Source: an uncultured Oscillospiraceae bacterium (GTDB lineage: Bacteria; Bacillota; Clostridia; Oscillospirales; Ruminococcaceae). Taken from it: a stretch of 7,700 nt of DNA. The notes beneath the pieces were generated by a model that saw only the letters and a program-made list of their open reading frames with translations, was not told the origin of the DNA and searched no databases. Shown here piece by piece: positions 1-4,938 of the stretch. Position 1 is the first letter of the stretch. Each line of letters starts with the position of its first letter. The stretch is taken from contig CAJUMS010000112.1 of the NCBI GenBank assembly GCA_910587465.1, positions 1 to 7,700 on the forward strand, in the 5' to 3' direction. Made by a program: the position numbers and the translations under genes.

Positions 1-48
1 CGAGATTCGAGTGAGTGACTGGAGTTCAGACGTGTGCTCTTCCGATCT
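1..48 (+). other. Illumina P7 / Read 2 adapter contamination with 8-nt index
   Basis: This is synthetic sequence, not genome. Positions 15-48 match the TruSeq Read 2 (multiplexing) adapter, beginning GTGACTGGAGTTC and ending GCTCTTCCGATCT (36-48), the ligation junction next to the insert. Positions 1-6 (CGAGAT) are the end of the P7 flow-cell oligo, and 7-14 (TCGAGTGA) sit exactly where the 8-base i7 index belongs. The order P7 tail, index, Read 2 site is that of a library molecule. Untrimmed adapter was therefore assembled onto the contig end, and native DNA begins at 49. Recognition is from memory of the standard adapter, but the match is full length. Confidence 0.98.
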
Positions 49-540
49 GCGCAGGAGCAGGCAAACCGTGACGCCTCTGTCGTATCAGAGATACAGGTTC
101 AGTTCACCGATATCAACGCGCAGACAGACGAGTCCGTAAACGCGATAAAGAGCCTTACAGACAGCTTTAAAAATATCGAGGATACCGTTGCCGCAGCAGC
201 AAGGGCTGTCGCGAGCACCGACAATATCATCAAGACCATTGAAAACGCTTCTACACAGCTCACACTGATAGGTTTTAACGCGTCAATCGAGGCAAAGCGC
301 GCGGGCGCGGCAGGTCAGGGCTTTAACGTTATCGCGCAGGAGGTGCGCTCGCTCTCCGACAAGAACACAAAGCAGACCGCCGAGATTGAGAAAACACTCA
401 ATGGTATCAAAAAATCCATGACGAATATTCATGAGCAGATAAACGGCGTTCACTCCGCTATCGAACAAAACAACGCTGTGATCGAGAAGCTTCGTTATAT
501 GCTGGAGGATGCAAACGCGCTTATCTCAAAGATAAAGTAA
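49..540 (+). CDS. Methyl-accepting chemotaxis protein, C-terminal fragment (5' truncated by contig end)
   Basis: This is the cytoplasmic signalling end of a chemoreceptor, the part that binds CheW and the CheA kinase at the inner face of the membrane. The frame runs from the adapter junction to TAA at 538-540, giving 163 native residues. The predicted fold is a long antiparallel coiled coil. Its hairpin tip at about residues 64-113 reads IGFNASIEAKRAG, then GQGFNVIAQEVRSL, which aligns with the family consensus LALNAAIEAARAGE / GRGFAVVADEVRKL. The conserved Asn, Glu, Arg, GF and EVR positions are kept, while ALNA is GFNA and EAAR is EAKR, so the tip is somewhat divergent. The sensory domain, membrane segments, HAMP and true start are missing. 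The GTG at 34 that opens the frame lies in adapter and must not be used as the start. The ligand cannot be inferred. The downstream gene begins 56 bases later with no terminator seen between. Confidence 0.9.
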   Translation, partial: AQEQANRDASVVSEIQVQFTDINAQTDESVNAIKSLTDSFKNIEDTVAAAARAVASTDNIIKTIENASTQLTLIGFNASIEAKRAGAAGQGFNVIAQEVRSLSDKNTKQTAEIEKTLNGIKKSMTNIHEQINGVHSAIEQNNAVIEKLRYMLEDANALISKIK

Positions 541-580
541 ACCGTATCCGCATTTGTGTGGAAAATATAAAATATATAAC

Positions 581-586
581 GAAAGG
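581..586 (+). promoter_or_regulatory. Ribosome binding site deciding the fucO start
   Basis: GAAAGG lies 10 bases before ATG 597. The same motif precedes the starts at 1903 and 4585, so it is the habitual signal here. It excludes the in-frame GTG at 558 and the ATG at 588, which overlaps the end of the purine run. Confidence 0.75.
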
Positions 587-596
587 AATGTTTGTT

Positions 597-1742
597 ATGA
601 ACCGTTTTATTCTCAATGAGACCTCGTATCACGGAAAGGGCGCTGTTGCAGCTATTGCCGACGAGGCAAAAAGCAGGGGCTTTAAAAAGGCTCTGGTCTG
701 CTCCGACCCAGATCTTATCAAGTTTGAGGTCACGAAAAAGGTCACGGATATTCTCGACAATGAGGGGCTTGCGTACACCGTATTCTCGCAAATAAAGCCC
801 AATCCCACCATTCAGGACGTACAGGCAGGCGTTGCGGCTTTTAAAGAATGCGGCGCGGACTATATCATCGCTATCGGCGGCGGCTCGTCTATCGACACGG
901 CTAAGGCTGTCGGCATAATCATCAACAATCCCGAATTTGCGGACGTTAGAAGTCTCGAGGGCGTTGCCCCCACGAAAAAGGCTTGTGTGCCGATAATCGC
1001 CGTTCCGACTACCGCGGGCACGGCGGCCGAGGTCACGATAAACTATGTTATCACCGATACCGAAAAGAATAGAAAAATGGTGTGCGTTGATCCGCACGAT
1101 ATCCCGCTGGTTGCCGTTGTTGACCCCGACATGATGAGCACTATGCCCAAGGGTCTCACCGCCGCGACGGGTATGGACGCGCTCACTCACGCAATTGAGG
1201 GTTACATCACCAAGGGCGCTTGGGCGCTTTCGGATATGTTCCACCTCAAGGCAATAGAGATTATCTCTAACTCGCTGCGCGGTGCGGTAAACAATGATCC
1301 CGAGGGACGCGAGGGTATGGCTCTCGGTCAGTATGTTGCGGGAATGGGTTTCTCGAACGTCGGTCTTGGTATCGTCCACTCCATGGCGCACCCTCTCGGA
1401 GCGCTCTATGATACGCCGCACGGCATTGCGAACGCGATAATCCTGCCAACCGTTATGGAATACAACGCTCCCGAAACGGGCGAGAAATACCGCGATATCG
1501 CCAAGGCTATGGGGGTTAAGGGCACGGAGAATATGTCGCAGGAGGAATACAGAAAGGCGGCTGTCGAGGCTGTAAAGCAGCTGTCCAAAGACGTTGGTAT
1601 TCCCGACAATCTGAAGGACATCGTAAAGTCCGAGGACATCCCGTTCCTCGCGCAATCCGCGTTTGACGACGCCTGCCGTCCCGGCAACCCGAGAGATACC
1701 TCCGTTGAGGAGATTACCGAGCTTTACAAAAAGCTTCTGTAA
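597..1742 (+). CDS. fucO: Lactaldehyde reductase / L-1,2-propanediol oxidoreductase (iron-containing alcohol dehydrogenase)
   Basis: This is a predicted Fe2+-dependent, NAD(H)-linked cytoplasmic enzyme that reduces L-lactaldehyde from fucose or rhamnose breakdown to 1,2-propanediol, regenerating NAD+ in anaerobic growth. At 381 residues it is essentially the length of E. coli FucO (about 382) and collinear with it from MNRFILNET to the C-terminus. Shared stretches include NNPEFADVRSLEG, PTTAGTAAEVTINYVITD, VCVDPHDIP and MALGQYVAGMGFSNVGLG. The nucleotide-binding GGGS is at residues 94-97. The expected metal ligands are Asp194, His198 (GMDALTHAIEG), His261 (HSMAHPLG) and His275 (TPHG), in register with those of FucO. 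ATG 597 is chosen over GTG 558 because of the GAAAGG site and the family N-terminus. A hairpin terminator follows 12 bases after the stop. No other fucose or rhamnose gene is in the window, so the physiological substrate (lactaldehyde or another short aldehyde/alcohol) is inferred from similarity alone. Confidence 0.93.
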   Translation: MNRFILNETSYHGKGAVAAIADEAKSRGFKKALVCSDPDLIKFEVTKKVTDILDNEGLAYTVFSQIKPNPTIQDVQAGVAAFKECGADYIIAIGGGSSIDTAKAVGIIINNPEFADVRSLEGVAPTKKACVPIIAVPTTAGTAAEVTINYVITDTEKNRKMVCVDPHDIPLVAVVDPDMMSTMPKGLTAATGMDALTHAIEGYITKGAWALSDMFHLKAIEIISNSLRGAVNNDPEGREGMALGQYVAGMGFSNVGLGIVHSMAHPLGALYDTPHGIANAIILPTVMEYNAPETGEKYRDIAKAMGVKGTENMSQEEYRKAAVEAVKQLSKDVGIPDNLKDIVKSEDIPFLAQSAFDDACRPGNPRDTSVEEITELYKKLL

Positions 1743-1754
1743 TTGAAAAAGCTT

Positions 1755-1790
1755 CGCCGCCGAAGTCGTTTCGGCGGCGGTTATTTTGTT
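1755..1790 (+). terminator. Rho-independent terminator after fucO
   Basis: A perfect 10-bp GC-rich stem pairs CGCCGCCGAA (1755-1764) with TTCGGCGGCG (1770-1779) around a 5-base loop. A T-rich but interrupted tract follows (TTATTTTGTTT from 1781). It starts 12 bases after the fucO stop and separates fucO from the next transcription unit. The A-run at 1746-1750 could give partial bidirectional function, but no gene enters from the right on the opposite strand. Confidence 0.88.
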
Positions 1791-1827
1791 TGTATTGTGA
1801 ATATTTGACAAAAAAGGAAAATCGGGA

Positions 1828-1856
1828 TTGACAAAACCGTTTCGCCGAATTATAAT
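1828..1856 (+). promoter_or_regulatory. Consensus sigma-A promoter of the GH26 gene
   Basis: TTGACA at 1828-1833 and TATAAT at 1851-1856 are separated by exactly 17 bases, a perfect match to the housekeeping consensus. Transcription should start near 1863, giving a leader of about 40 nt with GAAAGG at 1888-1893 before ATG 1903. A second TTGACA at 1805-1810 has no partner -10. TTTCGCC (1840-1846) and GGCGAAA (1877-1883) form an inverted repeat flanking the -10, and a palindromic AGCGCT (1863-1868) lies at the predicted start site. Either could be a repressor site, but both are short. Confidence 0.85.
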
Positions 1857-1902
1857 AACATCAAGCGCTCGGCACGGGCGAAAAATTGAAAGGTAAAATA
1901 TC

Positions 1903-2808
1903 ATGAACGGAAACAACAAGTATACATTGTCAAATCCGGGCTCAAACGAGAGGACCCGAAGAATATTCGAGTACATTTGCGATAATTTCGGCACCAATAT
2001 TATCGCGGCTCAGCAGGAGAGCATATGGGCGGGCTCGCCCGAGTATGAGATGGACCATATATTGAAGGTCACAGGAAAGCTTCCCGCTATGAGAGGGCTG
2101 GACTTCAAAGCGAACGATTTTGACGGCGTTGTGATGCGCTCGATAGAGTGGACGAAGCGCGGCGGTCTCGTGACTATCTGTTGGCACACGGGTGTTGCTA
2201 TAAGCGATTATCCCGAGTCCAAGGAGGATGATCCCGATTTTGAGCGGCTGTTCACGGAGGGCACAGCGGAGAACACTACCCTTATGTCAAGCTGGGACAG
2301 GGCGGCAAGAGCGCTCCAATATCTGCGCAGAGCAGACGTTACCGTACTTTGGAGACCGTTCCACGAGTTCGACGGTCAATGGTTCTGGTGGGGCAAGGGC
2401 GGCTCGGAGAATTTTAAGCGCCTTTGGAAACTGATGTACGACAAATTTAAAAATGAGTACAAGCTCGATAACCTGATCTGGGTGCTCGGTTATGCGGATT
2501 TCGTCAAGGACGGGTGGTATCCCGGGGACGAATATTGTGACATCATAGGCTCGGATACCTACGACAACAGCACTCACAAGGCGGGTTGGGAGCTGCTTAA
2601 AAAGCTGACCGGCAAGCCTATGGCGTTCCACGAATGCGGAAACGTTCCTCCGGTCGGCGATTTTGTACGCGACGGCGCTGTATGGGCGTGGTTCATGACA
2701 TGGCACACCCAATACCTTATGGCAAACAATAATGATACGTTGAGCGGGGTGTATAACGATCCGCGTGTTATAACGCTCGATAAACTGCCAGCGGGCTTGG
2801 TTAATTGA
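1903..2808 (+). CDS. Glycoside hydrolase family 26 protein, probable beta-mannanase, no signal peptide
   Basis: This is a predicted retaining glycosidase, most likely acting on beta-1,4-mannan or manno-oligosaccharides. The 301 residues amount to one GH26 (beta/alpha)8 barrel and nothing else. The opening (TRRIFEYICDNFGTNIIAAQQES, about 18-40) resembles the family start. GLVTICWHTG is at 88-97. WRPFHEFDGQWFWWG (150-164) carries the acid/base Glu155 after His154, and AFHECG (241-246) supplies the nucleophile Glu244. ATG 1903 follows GAAAGG with 9-base spacing. No hydrophobic signal sequence, carbohydrate-binding module, dockerin or anchor is seen, so the protein is predicted to be cytoplasmic, unlike the many secreted GH26 mannanases. 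It may therefore finish imported oligosaccharides, but no transporter or mannoside phosphorylase is in the window. GH26 also includes beta-1,3-xylanase and lichenase activities, so substrate is uncertain while family is secure. It is monocistronic as far as can be seen, between its own promoter and the next one. Confidence 0.88.
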   Translation: MNGNNKYTLSNPGSNERTRRIFEYICDNFGTNIIAAQQESIWAGSPEYEMDHILKVTGKLPAMRGLDFKANDFDGVVMRSIEWTKRGGLVTICWHTGVAISDYPESKEDDPDFERLFTEGTAENTTLMSSWDRAARALQYLRRADVTVLWRPFHEFDGQWFWWGKGGSENFKRLWKLMYDKFKNEYKLDNLIWVLGYADFVKDGWYPGDEYCDIIGSDTYDNSTHKAGWELLKKLTGKPMAFHECGNVPPVGDFVRDGAVWAWFMTWHTQYLMANNNDTLSGVYNDPRVITLDKLPAGLVN

Positions 2809-2833
2809 AACAAGTCTAATATATATTTTGCAG

Positions 2834-2862
2834 TTGACAAATTTTCAAAAATATGTTATAAT
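2834..2862 (+). promoter_or_regulatory. Consensus sigma-A promoter of the phosphorelay operon
   Basis: TTGACA at 2834-2839 and TATAAT at 2857-2862, 17 bases apart, are a perfect housekeeping promoter only 25 bases after the GH26 stop. The transcript should begin near 2869, which makes the in-frame GTG at 2871 an implausible start for the following gene and leaves a leader of about 100 nt before ATG 2970. No terminator is seen between GH26 and this promoter, so some read-through is possible. Confidence 0.87.
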
Positions 2863-2868
2863 GACAGT

Positions 2869-2969
2869 AAGTGCAAAGAAACCGAAGGGGGGCAGTAAGA
2901 GAGCGGGATCGGGCTTTTGCCGTTTGCGAAAATGTAAATAACTGTAAGCGATCCGCTGTTATTCACTTT
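2869..2969 (+). promoter_or_regulatory. Structured 5' leader of the signalling operon (candidate cis-regulatory RNA)
   Basis: This is untranslated sequence between the predicted transcription start and ATG 2970. The first and last bases can pair (AAGTG 2869-2873 with CACTT 2964-2968). AATAAC (2937-2942) plus AGCG (2947-2950) can pair with CGCT (2954-2957) plus GTTATT (2958-2963), forming a hairpin directly before the start codon. A competing helix, GGATCG (2906-2911) with CGATCC (2949-2954), encloses the small hairpin GGC-TTTT-GCC (2912-2921). The two folds share 2949-2954 and exclude one another. No GAAAGG-like site precedes ATG 2970, and the only purine-rich run is far upstream (2884-2892). 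I do not recognise a known riboswitch family, including the c-di-GMP classes. Short helices can arise by chance. Confidence 0.4.
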
Positions 2970-4607
2970 ATGGAAAAAATACTTATTGTTGACGATTCCG
3001 AGATGAATCGTGAAATTCTTACCGATATGCTTGCCGATGAGTATGAAATATTTGAGGCGGCGAACGGAAATGAGGCTATAACTCTTCTTAATGAACACAG
3101 TACCGAAATTTCTCTTGTGCTGCTGGATATGGTCATGCCCGTAATGAATGGGCTGGAAGTTCTTGATATCATGAACAAGAACGGCTGGCTATCCGATCTT
3201 CCCGTAATTATGATAAGCTCCGAGGATTCGGCGGAGGCTATCCACAAGGCATACGAGCTTGGCGTTACCGAGTTTATACGCCGCCCGTTCGATTCGCTGA
3301 TCGTACAGAAACGCTGCCGCAACATCACCTCGCTGTACGCAAAGCAGAAAAAGCTCGCGGGACTTGTCGCGGACCAGTTTTACGAGAAGGAAAAGAATTC
3401 GCGCGTCATGATCGAGATATTGGCGCATACTGTCGAGTTCAGAAACGGCGAATGCGGTATGCACGTCATCAACGTGCAGAGCTATACCGAAATACTACTC
3501 AGAGAGCTTATCAAGATAACCGATCGGTATAAACTTACAGAGGCGGATATTTCGCTTATTTCCACCGTTTCCGCGCTTCACGATATCGGGAAAATCTCTA
3601 TCCCCGACGAGATACTGAACAAGCCTGGCCGGCTAACCAATGAGGAGTTCGCGATAATGAAGTCGCACTCCGCCGTGGGTTCGCAGATGCTGTCCGAGCT
3701 GCCATTCTACCGTGACGAACCTATCGTCAAGCTCGCGTATTCAATTGCGCGCTGGCATCACGAGCGTTGGGACGGACGCGGCTATCCCGACGGTCTGGCC
3801 GGCGATGATATCCCGATCGCGGCACAGGCCGTATCGCTTGCGGACGTTTACGACGCGCTCACAGCGGAGCGTGTTTACAAGAAGGCATTTTCGCATGATA
3901 CCGCTATCGAGATGATCTCCAAGGGCGAGTGCGGACAGTTCAATCCGCTGCTGCTCACCTGTATGAACAACTGTGCTGAGGAAATGCGTCTTGTCAAAGA
4001 GGGCAACGGCACGAATATCCGCGGTGAGGACGAGATCAAAGAATTCGCTCACGAGCTGCTGAAGAACGACGCTATGTATTCCTCCGACAGACTGCTGCAT
4101 CTGCTTGAGTACGAGAAGATGAAGAACCGTTTCTTTGAGGGCATTACGGGCGGATATTCATTTGAATACAACGCTGTTTCGGATATGCTTACTCTGTCTG
4201 TTAAAGGCGCGGAGGTCATCGGCACCGAGGAGACTATCATTGATCCCGTCCATAACGATACATTGATAAATGTGTTCGGGCATAAAACTCTTGCCGAATT
4301 ATCCGCAAAGTTCAGGTCTTTGTCGGCAGAGCAGCCTATCGTACAATTCTACGTACATCAGCTCATCACTGTAAAGCCCGGCAAGGAGATGCCCGTGAAA
4401 ACACTGAGAATAACAGACACTGCCGAGGAACACCGCCGCTATCCCGCGGATACTCACTGCAATACCTATAAACTGGTATGCCGTACTACATGGACGCTTG
4501 AAGAGCCGCAGAGATATACGGGCGTTATCGGAAAACTTGTTCCTACGGGGAACGCTTACGGACTTATGAAAGGAACGGACAATAATGACTTTAGAAGCCT
4601 TTTATAA
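2970..4607 (+). CDS. Response regulator with HD-GYP c-di-GMP phosphodiesterase domain and PAS-like C-terminal domain
   Basis: This is the predicted soluble output protein of the operon, hydrolysing cyclic-di-GMP under control of receiver phosphorylation. It has 545 residues from ATG 2970. The receiver (about 1-120) has acidic Asp8/Asp9, phospho-acceptor Asp53 (LLDMVMP) and Ser83, but the usual Lys before Pro is Arg105 (EFIRRPF). A helical linker leads into HD-GYP (about 145-335): His165 in GMHVINVQSY, HDIGK at 204-208, His233, HHERWDGRGYPDG (263-275, GYP at 271-273), Asp292 in LADVYDAL and QFNP at 323-326. All signatures of an active HD-GYP domain are intact. Residues about 375-525 form a separate region (GGYSFEYN...LTLSVKG, then TYKLV...YTGVIGKL) that looks PAS-like, which is tentative. 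ATG 2970 is chosen because MEKILIVDDS is the canonical receiver start, although no Shine-Dalgarno precedes it. GTG 2871 would sit at the transcription start. The 3' end overlaps the HPt gene by 23 bases, implying coupled translation. Confidence 0.9.
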   Translation: MEKILIVDDSEMNREILTDMLADEYEIFEAANGNEAITLLNEHSTEISLVLLDMVMPVMNGLEVLDIMNKNGWLSDLPVIMISSEDSAEAIHKAYELGVTEFIRRPFDSLIVQKRCRNITSLYAKQKKLAGLVADQFYEKEKNSRVMIEILAHTVEFRNGECGMHVINVQSYTEILLRELIKITDRYKLTEADISLISTVSALHDIGKISIPDEILNKPGRLTNEEFAIMKSHSAVGSQMLSELPFYRDEPIVKLAYSIARWHHERWDGRGYPDGLAGDDIPIAAQAVSLADVYDALTAERVYKKAFSHDTAIEMISKGECGQFNPLLLTCMNNCAEEMRLVKEGNGTNIRGEDEIKEFAHELLKNDAMYSSDRLLHLLEYEKMKNRFFEGITGGYSFEYNAVSDMLTLSVKGAEVIGTEETIIDPVHNDTLINVFGHKTLAELSAKFRSLSAEQPIVQFYVHQLITVKPGKEMPVKTLRITDTAEEHRRYPADTHCNTYKLVCRTTWTLEEPQRYTGVIGKLVPTGNAYGLMKGTDNNDFRSLL

Positions 4608-4938
4608 CGAGATCGGATCGAATTACAGCGCCGCTCTTATGAGAATGGGCAATTCCGAGAAAATGTTGGGGAAATTTGTAAGAAAGTTCACCGGCGACAA
4701 GACAATGAGCGAGCTGAACGCATCGTTTGACAGCGAAGATTATTCCACTGCGTTCAGAATGGCGCATACGCTTAAGGGGCTTTGCGCGAATCTGGGTCTT
4801 GACAAGCTCCAGAAATCATCCTCCGAGCTTACCGAGGCGCTGCGTAATGGCGTTGCGGACAATGCCGCGGAGCTGATGGGGCAGGTTCGCGCCGACTACG
4901 ATATGACGATTACCGCTTTGGCACAGCTTGATGAGTGA
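4585..4938 (+). CDS. Single-domain HPt histidine phosphotransfer protein
   Basis: This is a predicted cytoplasmic phosphotransfer shuttle of 117 residues, the usual size for a free-standing HPt four-helix bundle. The phospho-accepting residue is His61 in AFRMAHTLKGLCANLG (57-70), which fits the family pattern AHTLKG...NLG followed by a helix ending SSELTEALRNG. It has no DNA-binding or catalytic part. The ATG lies 23 bases inside the preceding gene and is preceded by GAAAGGA (4568-4574). Its stop overlaps the kinase ATG as ATGAGTGA. Between a receiver/HD-GYP gene and a hybrid kinase gene, its expected job is to carry phosphate from a kinase receiver to Asp53 of the upstream-encoded protein. 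That partnership is inferred from gene order. Confidence 0.92.
   Translation: MTLEAFYNEIGSNYSAALMRMGNSEKMLGKFVRKFTGDKTMSELNASFDSEDYSTAFRMAHTLKGLCANLGLDKLQKSSSELTEALRNGVADNAAELMGQVRADYDMTITALAQLDE

Noticed and set aside
558..596. Upstream GTG 558 and ATG 588 as fucO starts
   Set aside because: They would add 13 or 3 residues not found in FucO. GTG 558 has no ribosome site, and ATG 588 overlaps the end of the purine run next to the GAAAGG that serves ATG 597.
541..596. Promoter between the chemoreceptor fragment and fucO
   Set aside because: AT-rich -10-like strings exist, but I see no properly spaced -35, so fucO could equally be transcribed from upstream.
495..1997. 500-codon open frame on the minus strand opposite fucO
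   Set aside because: It is the antisense shadow of a securely identified fucO gene. It crosses the fucO terminator and the GH26 promoter, and its translation shows no recognisable domain.
2871..2969. N-terminal extension of the HD-GYP protein from GTG 2871
   Set aside because: GTG 2871 lies about 9 bases after the -10 element, at the predicted transcription start, with no room for a ribosome site. The 33 extra residues are arginine-rich and unlike any receiver N-terminus.
2869..2969. Known c-di-GMP riboswitch (class I or II) in the leader
   Set aside because: The genomic context invites it, but I could not find the conserved core sequences of either class. The leader is reported only as an unclassified structured region.
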